64,000 nucleotides of DNA. It comes from DATFKA01 sp035268885 (GTDB taxonomy: Bacteria > Bacteroidota > Bacteroidia > Chitinophagales > Saprospiraceae). The notes beneath the pieces are model-generated. The model was given only the letters and a program-made list of their open reading frames with translations. It was not told where the DNA came from and searched no databases. A program made the position numbers and the translations under genes. Shown one piece after another: positions 8,267-16,032 of the stretch. The DNA is taken from NCBI GenBank assembly GCA_035268885.1, contig DATFKA010000146.1, forward strand, positions 1 to 64,000, written 5' to 3'. Position 1 is the first letter of the stretch. Each line of letters begins with the position of its first letter.

Positions 8267-9094
8267 TTACCAGGAACCACCGGCTCCACCACCACCAAAA
8301 CCACCGCCACCAAAACCACCGAAGCCACCACCGCCACCACCGGACCAGCCGCCGCCACCGCCCGAAGAACCGCCGCCGGGAAGGAAGATCCAGCCACCAC
8401 TGCGGCCCCGACGTCGCTTCGGACGTCCGTATTGATCATAATCGTATTTGCCCCGTCGGTGATAACCACCGTCGTCATCCCAGTCGTCCCAATCGTCGCC
8501 CCGATTAAATAAATTGGCCAATACGACGATGACTATGATGATCAGAAACAAGATAAACAGTGCTTCCAGGCCCGAGCCGGAACTGTCTTTTTCCAGGTCG
8601 GTATTATCGTACTCTCCAGTACCCAACTGCATAATGATCGTGGTCGCTTCGTCCAGGCCCTGAAAATAAGCTTCGCGCCGAAAAGCCGGGGTAATAATCT
8701 GATCAATAATCCGGCTGGCCATGGCATCCGTCAAAAAGCCTTCCGTACCGTAACCCGTCTGGATGTAGAGTTCCCGGTCTTCCAGAGCGACGTAGATCAA
8801 GATACCGTTATCCTTCCCGTCGCGCCCGATCCCCCAGGCTTCTGCCAGTCGATAGGAATAATCGAATACTTCTTCGCCTTCCAGGGAGCGCTCAACAACA
8901 ATGGAAATCTGGGTTGAAGTGGAGTCGTCGTAAGCGACCAATTTATTTTCCAGCTGCTGCTGCTGACTACTACTCAGCAGGTTAACGTAGTCGTTAACCA
9001 GTTGATCCGATTTGGGTGGAATCTGTTTTGCCGAAAGGCTGCCGACAAAAGAAAAAATCAGGACAAAAAGTAAGCTATATCTCAAGTGTTGCAT
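8267..9094 (-). CDS. TPM-domain membrane protein with glycine-rich tail (YgcG-like)
   Basis: 275 residues: signal peptide (YSLLFVLIFSFVGSLSA), TPM domain at about 30-150 (DYVNLLSSSQQQQLENKL, TQISIVVERSL, DNGILIYVALEDRELYIQTGYG), a membrane helix near 180 (LEALFILFLIIIVIVVLANL) and a highly repetitive Gly/Ser tail ending GGGGAGGSW. TPM proteins sit at the membrane and have been tied to photosystem repair or phosphatase activity in other phyla; in Bacteroidota the role is not established. Downstream of a second TPM gene on the same strand. The LemA gene that often accompanies such a pair is absent here. Confidence 0.9.
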   Translation of the reverse strand: MQHLRYSLLFVLIFSFVGSLSAKQIPPKSDQLVNDYVNLLSSSQQQQLENKLVAYDDSTSTQISIVVERSLEGEEVFDYSYRLAEAWGIGRDGKDNGILIYVALEDRELYIQTGYGTEGFLTDAMASRIIDQIITPAFRREAYFQGLDEATTIIMQLGTGEYDNTDLEKDSSGSGLEALFILFLIIIVIVVLANLFNRGDDWDDWDDDGGYHRRGKYDYDQYGRPKRRRGRSGGWIFLPGGGSSGGGGGWSGGGGGGFGGFGGGGFGGGGAGGSW

Positions 9095-9179
9095 GATTGG
9101 TGACCAGTTGTTTGGACAGAAAGAAGGCTTTTATCAGAAAAGTCGCCAGATTTTACGATAAACCCCGGTAAAATTTCGT

Positions 9180-9617
9180 CTACTCTTCTTCCTGATAAGA
9201 GATTTCGTTGGAGAGTTCATTTTTATCATTGTTTTGGTAGGGGAAGTAGACTCCCAATTGCGCCCCTACCTGCTCTATCCCGGCACAGACCCCGTCGGCA
9301 AAAAGCCCCCGTCGGAAAAAATGCTGCATCTTATCCTTTACTTCTTCCCAGAAATCATCGGGGACCACTTCGTTGATTCCTTTATCCCCCAGGATGGCAA
9401 ATTTCTTTTCGGCGGGCACCAGGAAAACCAGGACGCCATTCCGCGCCCGGGTCTTTTGCATACCCATCTTGCGGAAAGCCATTTTGGCATCCTGCATCAG
9501 GGATTTATCGATGGCTTCGTGTAAATGTACCCGAATCTCACCGGAAGTATTTTGCTCGGCCTCCTGAATCGATTTTATAATGGCCGCTTCTTCTTTTTCG
9601 TTGAAAAACTTAATCAT
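9180..9617 (-). CDS. Small TPM-domain protein
   Basis: About 145 residues from ATG 9617 (MIKFFNEKEEAAIIKSIQEAE); an upstream ATG at 9671 would add 18 residues that do not fit the family. It shows the TPM core TSGEIRVHLHEAIDKSLMQDA, ARNGVLVFLVPAEKKFAILGD and KGINEVVPDDFWEEV. No signal peptide or membrane helix is seen, unlike its neighbour, so it is probably cytoplasmic or at the inner face. It is 85 bases upstream of the YgcG-like gene and probably cotranscribed. Function not established. Confidence 0.88.
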   Translation of the reverse strand: MIKFFNEKEEAAIIKSIQEAEQNTSGEIRVHLHEAIDKSLMQDAKMAFRKMGMQKTRARNGVLVFLVPAEKKFAILGDKGINEVVPDDFWEEVKDKMQHFFRRGLFADGVCAGIEQVGAQLGVYFPYQNNDKNELSNEISYQEEE

Positions 9618-9692
9618 GGCTTTGGTTTTCTGATGTCTAAATTCCAAGGTAAGAAATTCGTAACTTGACAACTCATCTAATCTACAAACGAC

Positions 9693-9929
9693 ATGGAAAA
9701 ACAGTTTAGCGCCTTACTTCTTATCTGCTTCTTATTGGCCTGTAATAACGGGCTGAAACAAAAAGCCGACGACTGTTACGACCCCAGTCGGGTGCAGGAA
9801 GATGCGGTCTGCCCCATGATTTATGCCCCGGTGTGCGGCTGTGACGGCAAGACCTATTCCAACGATTGTGTAGCTGGTAATGCCGGGGTGCTGAAGTGGA
9901 AGGAGGGGGCTTGCGAGGGGGATCAGTGA
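9693..9929 (+). CDS. Kazal-type serine protease inhibitor lipoprotein
   Basis: 78 residues. A lipobox (ICFLLACNN) marks it as a lipoprotein. The mature part is one Kazal domain with six cysteines: DDCYDP, EDAVCPMIYAPVCGCDG, KTYSNDCVAGNAG and KEGACEG. Kazal domains inhibit serine proteases by inserting a loop in the active site; bacterial copies may protect the envelope against foreign or own proteases. It is convergent with carB, with a terminator hairpin between. Confidence 0.92.
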   Translation: MEKQFSALLLICFLLACNNGLKQKADDCYDPSRVQEDAVCPMIYAPVCGCDGKTYSNDCVAGNAGVLKWKEGACEGDQ

Positions 9930-9945
9930 TGTAGGCAGTATAAAA

Positions 9946-9969
9946 AAGCCCGGTCGGTTGACCAGGCTT
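9946..9969 (-). terminator. Intrinsic terminator between carB and the Kazal gene
   Basis: AAGCCCGGTC (9946-9955) pairs with GACCAGGCTT (9960-9969) around GGTT with one mismatch. On the minus strand the hairpin is followed by TTTTTT, ideal for ending carB; it may also serve the Kazal gene. Confidence 0.85.
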
Positions 9970-9993
9970 GCACATTGCTTTATTTATCTATAA

Positions 9994-12810
9994 TTATCGG
10001 GACAAATACATATTCCGTCGGCTATCGAGATCGCGGAAGAAAGGATCAGAAAGGTCCTTTATAAAACGAATCTCTTCTCCGGTTGACTTCATTTCTGGTC
10101 CCAGGTTTTTATCCACGTTAGGGAATTTCTCAAAGGAGAAGACCGGAACTTTTATGGCATAACCACTGGGCTGCGGCTCGATGTCAAAGTCCTTCAGAGT
10201 GTGCGTACCGAGCATGATCTTGGTTGCAATCTTCAGATAAGGAACTTTATAGGCCTTGGCGATAAATGGCGTGGTCCGGGAGGCCCTTGGGTTGGCCTCG
10301 ATCACATAAACGTGATCGTCCTTAATCGCAAACTGGATATTAATTAAACCCTTTATTTTCAAGGCCTTTGCCAGCTTCTTCGTATACTCTACCATCTTGG
10401 CCACCGCTTCTACCGAAAGGCTGTAGGTCGGTAGTACGGCTGAGCTATCTCCCGAGTGGATACCCGCCGGTTCGATGTGCTCCATGATCCCCATGATGTG
10501 GACATCTTCTCCGTCGCAAATGGCGTCGATTTCGGCTTCTTTGGCTCTTTCCAGGAACTGATCAATCAACACGTTATTATCCGGCATGTGCTTAAAGATA
10601 CTCAAGACGTGACGCTCCAGTTCCTGATCATTGATCACGATCCGCATACGTTGTCCCCCCAATACGTAGGAGGGCCGCACTAAGACCGGATAAGAAACCC
10701 GATTAGCGACGGCAAGTGCTTCGTCCGTATCTTTAGCGGCACCGTAGCGGGGATAGGGGATTTCCAGTTCTTTGAGCAGATCAGAAAAAGCCTCGCGGTC
10801 TTCCGCCAGATCCATCGATTGAAATTGGGTACCAATGATTGGAATACCCTTCTTGTAGAAGGTTTCGGCCAGCTTCAGAGCAGTCTGCCCGCCCAGCTGT
10901 ACAATGATACCATCGGGCTTTTCCAGCTCGATAATCTCTTCGAGGTGCTCCCAGAATACGGGCTCGAAATACAGCTTGTCCGCCACGTCGAAATCGGTAG
11001 ATACCGTCTCCGGATTACAATTGACCATGATGGATTCGTAGCCGACCTCTTTGATCGCAATGAGTCCATGTACACAGCAGTAATCAAACTCAATGCCCTG
11101 ACCGATACGGTTGGGGCCGGAGCCCAATACGATTACTTTTTTCTTATTGGAAGGAAGACTTTCGTTTTCTCCGTCGAAGGTCGAATAGAAATAGGGCGTC
11201 TGCGCTTCGAATTCTGCCGCACAGGTGTCTACCATTTTGTAAGTACGCCGGATGTCCTGGGCTTTTCGGTATTTCGTAACCGCCTCTTCTTCGACCCGCA
11301 TCAACCAGGCGATCTGCTTATCGGAGTAGCCGACCTCTTTTAGCTGTCGCAAAAAGTCGGTGGGTATATCTTCGGGTACATTGTATTTTGCCATATCCTT
11401 CTCCATGTCCACCAGGCGCTTGATCTGCTTGATGAACCAGGGGTCAATTCTGGTCAGCTTCTGAACCGTTTTAGAGGGTACTCCCAGGCGCAAGGCATCT
11501 TTCAGGCGGAATATTCGGTCATCGCTCACCTTTTCCAGGCGTTCGAGGATATCGTCGGTTTTGATCCATTCCTTTTTGTCTGCTCCCAGACCGGCACGAC
11601 CGTTCTCCAGTGACTGGCAGGCTTTCTGCAGTGCCTCGAGGAAAGAACGACCAATCCCCATAGCTTCTCCTACGGACTTCATTTGCAGGCCCAGTGTGTG
11701 TTCTGATCCATGGAATTTACTGAAATCCCAACGGGGCATTTTTACGATAACGTAGTCGATCGAGGGCTCGAAGTAAGCCGAAGTCGTCTTGGTAATCTGA
11801 TTTTTTAGTTCGTCGAGCGTGTATCCAATCGCCAGTTTAGCGGCGATTTTAGCAATCGGGTATCCGGTTGCTTTACTAGCCAGGGCCGAGGAGCGAGACA
11901 CCCGAGGATTAATCTCAATCACAATCAGCTCTTCGGTCTCCGGGTTTTGTGAAAACTGAATATTACAACCGCCGGCAAAATTACCCAGGGAGCGCATCGC
12001 CTGAATGGCTTCATTACGCATTTGTTGGTAGGCGGTATCCGAAAGGGTCATGGCGGGAGCAACGGTGATACTATCGCCGGTGTGAATCCCCATTGGGTCC
12101 AGATTTTCTACCGTACAGATGATCACGACATTGTCTGCATCGTCCCGCAGTAATTCTAATTCAAATTCTTTCCAGCCCAGTACGGCTTTTTCCACCAGCA
12201 CCTCGTGCGTAGGAGACATATCCAGTCCGCGACGCAGGGCGGCATCGAATTCGTCTTCTTTGTGTACGAAGCCGCCACCGGTACCTCCCAGCGTGTAGGA
12301 AGGACGTATCACCAGTGGATATCCAATTTTCTGGGCCGCTTCTTTACCTTCCAGAAAGGAGTTAGCAATAAAGGAGGGGGCAACACTGAGCCCGATATCG
12401 ATCATGTGCTTACGGAAAGCTTCGCGATTTTCAGCCAATTCAATGGCCTCCAGATCGACCCCAATCAGTCGGATATTATACTTATCCCAGATGCCCAACT
12501 TACCCGCTTCTATGGCCAGGTTTAGGGCCGTCTGTCCACCCATCGTCGGCAGTACAGCATCGATGTGGCGCTCTTCTAATACCTTGATAATACTCTCGGG
12601 CGTGAGGGGCAGGAGATAGACGTGATCGGCCGTAACCGGATCGGTCATAATCGTCGCCGGGTTCGAATTGATCAGGCTGACTTCTATTCCTTCTTCTCGC
12701 AATGAACGAGAGGCCTGTGACCCTGAATAATCAAATTCGCAAGCCTGACCGATAACAATGGGACCGCTCCCCAGGATGAGTACCGATTTAATGGAAGTAT
12801 CTTTTGGCAT
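9994..12810 (-). CDS. carB: Carbamoyl-phosphate synthase large subunit, form without the C-terminal MGS domain
   Basis: CarB makes carbamoyl phosphate from bicarbonate, ATP and glutamine-derived ammonia for pyrimidine and arginine synthesis. 938 residues from ATG 12810 (MPKDTSIKSVLILGSGP); a longer frame to 12900 adds unlikely sequence. The two homologous halves are clear: VLILGSGPIVIGQACEFDYS at the start and VIVLGSGPNRIGQGIEFDYC near 560, each with ATP-grasp motifs (VIEINPRVSRSSALASK, VIEANPRASRTTPFIAK). The protein ends soon after LGPEMKSTGEE, where E. coli CarB goes on for about 130 residues as the allosteric MGS domain. That domain is therefore missing, so UMP/ornithine control as in E. 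coli should not apply. carA is not adjacent. Confidence 0.96.
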   Translation of the reverse strand: MPKDTSIKSVLILGSGPIVIGQACEFDYSGSQASRSLREEGIEVSLINSNPATIMTDPVTADHVYLLPLTPESIIKVLEERHIDAVLPTMGGQTALNLAIEAGKLGIWDKYNIRLIGVDLEAIELAENREAFRKHMIDIGLSVAPSFIANSFLEGKEAAQKIGYPLVIRPSYTLGGTGGGFVHKEDEFDAALRRGLDMSPTHEVLVEKAVLGWKEFELELLRDDADNVVIICTVENLDPMGIHTGDSITVAPAMTLSDTAYQQMRNEAIQAMRSLGNFAGGCNIQFSQNPETEELIVIEINPRVSRSSALASKATGYPIAKIAAKLAIGYTLDELKNQITKTTSAYFEPSIDYVIVKMPRWDFSKFHGSEHTLGLQMKSVGEAMGIGRSFLEALQKACQSLENGRAGLGADKKEWIKTDDILERLEKVSDDRIFRLKDALRLGVPSKTVQKLTRIDPWFIKQIKRLVDMEKDMAKYNVPEDIPTDFLRQLKEVGYSDKQIAWLMRVEEEAVTKYRKAQDIRRTYKMVDTCAAEFEAQTPYFYSTFDGENESLPSNKKKVIVLGSGPNRIGQGIEFDYCCVHGLIAIKEVGYESIMVNCNPETVSTDFDVADKLYFEPVFWEHLEEIIELEKPDGIIVQLGGQTALKLAETFYKKGIPIIGTQFQSMDLAEDREAFSDLLKELEIPYPRYGAAKDTDEALAVANRVSYPVLVRPSYVLGGQRMRIVINDQELERHVLSIFKHMPDNNVLIDQFLERAKEAEIDAICDGEDVHIMGIMEHIEPAGIHSGDSSAVLPTYSLSVEAVAKMVEYTKKLAKALKIKGLINIQFAIKDDHVYVIEANPRASRTTPFIAKAYKVPYLKIATKIMLGTHTLKDFDIEPQPSGYAIKVPVFSFEKFPNVDKNLGPEMKSTGEEIRFIKDLSDPFFRDLDSRRNMYLSR

Positions 12811-13108
12811 TAGATATGACTTTTGTGATAGTAATTGTGTCCACCTTGGTGGGAAAGTTCGGATGGTAGTTAGCCTTGCGCTTCGTCGCACCGGGGGCAC
12901 TCAAGAAGACGCAGGCACAAAATGGAGCCGAAATCTCGGATTAAGGGTCTATACCTTCCTATTCCCCAAATTGTCTGCAAAGATAAGCCAGTATTTTGAA
13001 TTCGACCCATTATCGACCCATGCTTTTCGGTTTTTTCTGCTGCTTCCGCAAAAAATGCCTCAACAGCCCCTGGTCGAAGCAGGAGCTTCGACCAAACAGT
13101 AGGAGCAA
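12811..13108. other. Intergenic region upstream of carB with a dispersed hairpin
   Basis: No convincing gene. A perfect hairpin, GGTCGAAGC / GCTTCGACC with loop AGGA, lies at 13072-13093, just past the stop of the first DUF3078 gene. The same sequence recurs at 14134-14155 and, with one stem base lost, at 30675-30696. No T-run follows, so it is not a standard terminator. Confidence 0.6.
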
Positions 13109-14056
13109 TTATTTAGAAATGGCGTAGGAAAGACCAAGTATCCAATAAGTCTGGATAGGATTATCCGTTTTACCCGCCGACAAAGCTTCTTGTTTGTTGT
13201 AGCGCAAGCCCAAATCCAGACCGATGCCAATGCCTTTAACGGCGGTATTAAAATTATTCACCCAGGTCCAGTTGGAGAAATCGCTGCCTTCGTAACTGAC
13301 AAAAGCTGACAAATTGGATTTCCAGCCAATATTCCCAAAAGAACGGGTATAGTCGGCCACCACTTTTGACCCCAGGGAAGAGTTGAAATTCAACTCCTCT
13401 TCCGAAAAGACAAAGTTATAGTTCAGCGGATGGGCCACCACGACCAAATCGGGAATGGGCGTCCAGGTAATTCCCAGGCCCACATCCAAATACCCCGGGT
13501 TATTTAGCTTCCCGTCGAGGATAGATGTGCGATACTCTCCCAGCGTAGAGACGGCCAGGCGCTTACTCAGGTTATACCCATAAAGGGAAGTGATATTAAA
13601 AGCATCGGCAGAAACCTGAAACTCATCATTGTCGTCGGGATTGTCTTTATTATCGAACTTCAACCACCCCAGGGTCAGGTTAGCGCTGTTGCGCCAAAAA
13701 GATTTTTCATAAGTAGCATTTGCAAAGGCCGTAGTTGAAAAACCAATATTCACCGCGGAGGTATTTGGCTGGTCTTTGGGCAACCAGTTATTGAAGTTGG
13801 AAAAATTGAGCCCAATATTACTCAAGAGGCCTTTTTTCCAGCGCGGGTAGGGGGTCAATTCATCCGTAATCTTAGCGATATCTGACTTGAGTCCTTTCAC
13901 CTGCTTCTGCAGTTTTTTTAATTCCGCTTCCGTTTCTTTGAGTTCAGCCGTTTTGGCTTTTTTTGTTTCTTGCAGCTCTTCTTTGTTTTCCTGTGCTCGT
14001 AATTGTAAGCCGACTAATAACAAGAATGAGCAAATGAGTAGTAATACTTTTTTCAT
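13109..14056 (-). CDS. DUF3078 outer-membrane protein with N-terminal coiled coil (paralog 2)
   Basis: About 315 residues from ATG 14056 (MKKVLLLICSFLLLVGLQLRA, a signal peptide). Residues 20-70 form a charged heptad-rich coiled coil (TKKAKTAELKETEAELKKL), followed by a DUF3078 beta-rich region predicted to be an outer-membrane barrel (GLLSNIGLNFSNFNNW, WVNNFNTAVKGIGIGLDLGL). It ends in a C-terminal aromatic strand (YWILGLSYAISK) typical of barrel proteins. It is the downstream member of a tandem pair with 14170-15114; the two are near-identical over long stretches. The ligand is unknown. Confidence 0.85.
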   Translation of the reverse strand: MKKVLLLICSFLLLVGLQLRAQENKEELQETKKAKTAELKETEAELKKLQKQVKGLKSDIAKITDELTPYPRWKKGLLSNIGLNFSNFNNWLPKDQPNTSAVNIGFSTTAFANATYEKSFWRNSANLTLGWLKFDNKDNPDDNDEFQVSADAFNITSLYGYNLSKRLAVSTLGEYRTSILDGKLNNPGYLDVGLGITWTPIPDLVVVAHPLNYNFVFSEEELNFNSSLGSKVVADYTRSFGNIGWKSNLSAFVSYEGSDFSNWTWVNNFNTAVKGIGIGLDLGLRYNKQEALSAGKTDNPIQTYWILGLSYAISK

Positions 14057-14133
14057 GGATTCGACTTTTGTACTTCGGGGTCTGGCGTAAAAATAAAAAA
14101 GAGAAGGGGTTTTGACAAGGGAAGAGTGGTGGT

Positions 14134-14155
14134 GGTCGAAGCAGGAGCTTCGACC
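14134..14155. repeat. Dispersed hairpin GGTCGAAGC-AGGA-GCTTCGACC
   Basis: A perfect 9-bp stem with tetraloop AGGA, located just after the stop of the upstream DUF3078 gene. The identical copy at 13072-13093 has the same position after the other paralog, so the hairpin was part of the duplicated unit. A third copy, with one stem base lost, follows the lipoprotein gene at 30675-30696. Confidence 0.85.
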
Positions 14156-14169
14156 AAACAACAGGAGCT

Positions 14170-15114
14170 TTATTTAGAAACGGCATAGGACAGCCCCAGA
14201 ATCCAATAGGTTTGTAAGGGATTATCCGTTTTTCCGGCCGACAATGCTTCTTGTTTATTATTACGCAGGCCGATATCCAGCCCCACGCCGATACCTTTGA
14301 CTGCCGTGCTGAAATTATTTACCCAGGTCCAATTCGAGAGATCGCTACTCTCGTAACTGGCAAAAGTAGAAAGATTGGACTTCCAGCCAAAATTGCCAAA
14401 AGATCGGGTGTAATCCGCAACAATCTTGGCACCCAGAGAAGAATTAAAATTCATATCATCTTCGGCAAATACAAAGTTGTAGTTCAGGGGGTGGGCCACC
14501 ACTACCAGGTCGGGGATGGGAGTCCAGGTCGCTCCTACCCCTAAATCGAGGTAGCCCGGATTATTTAATTTACCATCCAATACTGAGGTCCGGTATTCCC
14601 CCAGGATAGAGACCGCTATTTTTTTGGTAATATTGCGACCATACAGAGAAGTAATATTAAATGCGTCGGCCGCTACCTGGAATTCATCATTGTCGTCGGG
14701 ATTGTCCTTATTATCAAACTTCAACCATCCCAGGGTAAGGTTCGCGCTGTTACGCCAGAAAGCATTTTCAAACTGCGCATTCACGAAACCCGTAGTAGAT
14801 AAACCAATATTCACGGCCGAAGTACTGGGCTGATCCTTTGGCAACCAGTTGTTAAAATTAGAAAAATTGAGTCCGATATTACTGAGTAAGCCTTTTTTCC
14901 AGCGCGGATAGGGGGTCAATTGTTCTTTAATTTGCGCCAGATCAGATTTCAGGCCATTAACCTGTGATTGTATTTCTTTTAACTGTGCTTCTGCTTCCTC
15001 CAATTCAGCCGTTTTGGCCGTTTTTGTTTGTTGTAATTCTTCAGTAGTTTCTTGTGACCAACTAAAAGTGATCACACCAAAAGATAAAACGATTAGAGTC
15101 AATACTTTTTTCAT
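14170..15114 (-). CDS. DUF3078 outer-membrane protein with N-terminal coiled coil (paralog 1)
   Basis: About 314 residues from ATG 15114 (MKKVLTLIVLSFGVITFSWS, signal peptide). Same architecture as its neighbour: coiled coil (AELEEAEAQLKEIQSQVNGL), then the DUF3078 barrel region with FENAFWRNSANLTLGWLKF, ITSLYGRNITKKIAVSILGE and HPLNYNFVFAEDDMNFNSS, ending SYAVSK. Substitutions against the paralog fall mainly in the signal peptide, coiled coil and loops. A TACTTTTG box at 15215-15208 on the minus strand, about 95 bases upstream, could be its own promoter. The two structured RNA units lie directly upstream. Confidence 0.85.
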   Translation of the reverse strand: MKKVLTLIVLSFGVITFSWSQETTEELQQTKTAKTAELEEAEAQLKEIQSQVNGLKSDLAQIKEQLTPYPRWKKGLLSNIGLNFSNFNNWLPKDQPSTSAVNIGLSTTGFVNAQFENAFWRNSANLTLGWLKFDNKDNPDDNDEFQVAADAFNITSLYGRNITKKIAVSILGEYRTSVLDGKLNNPGYLDLGVGATWTPIPDLVVVAHPLNYNFVFAEDDMNFNSSLGAKIVADYTRSFGNFGWKSNLSTFASYESSDLSNWTWVNNFSTAVKGIGVGLDIGLRNNKQEALSAGKTDNPLQTYWILGLSYAVSK

Positions 15115-15207
15115 AAACTTTTTTTCAATCAAAAAATGGCTGTTACGACGCCAAAAAACCTGGGAGGTAACAAAGCATCGTAAAATTAAGCCAGGAAAGT
15201 CGGCTTT

Positions 15208-15215
15208 CAAAAGTA
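15208..15215 (-). promoter_or_regulatory. Candidate -7 box for the DUF3078 pair
   Basis: On the minus strand the bases read TACTTTTG, an exact TAnnTTTG match. The -33 position has only T-rich sequence without a clear TTTG. It lies downstream of the RNA unit's terminator, which suggests the DUF3078 genes are transcribed independently of the RNA. Confidence 0.45.
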
Positions 15216-15245
15216 TATAGAGACAAGTAGACGAAAATACGGGAC

Positions 15246-15540
15246 AAAAAAAAGCTCCGCGTCTGCGGAGCTCTTGCTAATAACAAATCATAATCTCATG
15301 AAAAAAATAAGACGACCTAATTTTTAAAAAGTTCTTTAAGGGTTTAGTTTAATGGTGTTCCTTGCCAGCAAACTGGCAAGGAACGTGTTTTTGGGATCAT
15401 GAATTTTCTACGCGAAAATTCTTAGCTACTCAATTTTATAAATCGGTTGGTTATTGGGATAACCTATTTTCTAACCTTTGTGATCCGCTCTTCTGCGAAT
15501 CTGTCAGGAGATTAAGTCTCTACTACTTTCCTCCTTTCGA
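15246..15540 (-). ncRNA. Unassigned structured RNA unit, copy 1
   Basis: On the minus strand, promoter boxes at 15577-15546 precede a region of about 295 bases that ends in an intrinsic terminator. Hairpins from the 5' end: AGGAG/CTCCT (15535-15506); GATTCGC/GCGGATC (15501-15482); GGTTAT-CCCA-ATAACC (15464-15449); GAATTTTC/GAAAATTC (15421-15401); GTTCCTTGCCAG-TTTG-CTGGCAAGGAAC with 12 perfect pairs (15384-15357); and the terminator. No convincing protein frame is conserved on this strand. It matches none of tmRNA, RNase P, SRP or 6S as I know them. A second copy lies 437 bases upstream. An independent small RNA is the best reading; a leader of the DUF3078 gene is the alternative. Confidence 0.72.
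15252..15273 (-). terminator. Intrinsic terminator of RNA unit copy 1
   Basis: GAGCTCCGC-AGAC-GCGGAGCTT on the minus strand, with a perfect stem, runs straight into a T-tract (A-run at 15246-15253 on the plus strand). No T-run exists on the other side, which fixes the direction as minus. Confidence 0.9.
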
Positions 15541-15545
15541 CATTA

Positions 15546-15577
15546 CAAATATGCAACAGATTTCCTCCTGGAACAAA
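15546..15577 (-). promoter_or_regulatory. Bacteroidota-type promoter of RNA unit copy 1
   Basis: On the minus strand TTTG (15577-15574), 20 bases, then CATATTTG (15553-15546), one base off TAnnTTTG. Both boxes and the exact spacing are kept in copy 2. The start point should be near 15540. Confidence 0.75.
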
Positions 15578-15682
15578 GACAGATTTTTCGATTTGTTGAA
15601 AAAAAAGAACCTTTTTTACGCTCTACACTGCTTCTAACCCCTACAAAACCAAATAAATGCAATAAAAAACTGTTGAATAAAA

Positions 15683-15995
15683 TAAAAAAAGCTCCGCGTC
15701 TGCGGAGCTCTTGCTAATAACAAATCATAATCTCATGAAAAAAATAAGACGACCTAATTTTTAAAAAGTTCTTTAAGGGTTCAGTTTAATGGTGTTCCTT
15801 GCCAGCAAACTGGCAAGGAACGTGTTTTTGGGATCATGAATTTTCTATGCGAAAATTCTTAGCTACTCAATTTTATAAAATCGGTTGGTTTTTGGGATAA
15901 CCTAATTTCTAACAAATCATAATCTTTTGTATCTTTGTGATCCGCTCTTCTGCGAATCTGTCAGGAGCAAGTCTCTACTATCTTCCTCCTTTCGA
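15683..15995 (-). ncRNA. Unassigned structured RNA unit, copy 2
   Basis: Direct repeat of copy 1, about 313 bases on the minus strand from a start near 15995 to the T-tract at 15683. All six hairpins are present. In the GAATTTTC/GAAAATTC stem (15858-15838) the only change from copy 1 is in the loop (GCGTA to GCATA); the 12-bp stem (15821-15794) and the terminator are unchanged. The hairpin near 15880-15901 has lost one pair. About 24 extra bases near 15912-15936 include a second copy of the GATTATGATTTGTTA sequence otherwise found before the terminator. Changes thus avoid most stems, supporting a structured RNA. Confidence 0.72.
15689..15710 (-). terminator. Intrinsic terminator of RNA unit copy 2
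   Basis: Same hairpin as in copy 1 (GAGCTCCGC/GCGGAGCTT on the minus strand) followed by a run of seven T (15690-15684). Its presence between the units means each should make its own transcript. Confidence 0.88.
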
Positions 15996-16000
15996 CATTA

Positions 16001-16032
16001 CAAATATGCAACAGCTTTCCTCCTGGAACAAA
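16001..16032 (-). promoter_or_regulatory. Bacteroidota-type promoter of RNA unit copy 2
   Basis: Minus-strand TTTG (16032-16029), 20 bases, CATATTTG (16008-16001). Sequence upstream of the -33 box diverges from copy 1 after about 16063, marking the edge of the duplicated unit. Confidence 0.75.

Noticed and set aside
12758..13102. Plus-strand frame upstream of carB
   Set aside because: It overlaps the carB start and the dispersed hairpin; no domain or start signal supports it.
15298..15327. Plus-strand micro-frame MKKIRRPNF in both RNA copies (also 15735-15764)
   Set aside because: It is conserved only as part of the copied unit; promoter and terminator T-runs point to the minus strand, so a leader peptide is unlikely.
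15246..15995. RNase P RNA, because of a GAGGAAAG-like string near the 5' end
   Set aside because: The other conserved RNase P segments, including the 3' ACAGAA-type region, are missing and the order of hairpins does not fit.
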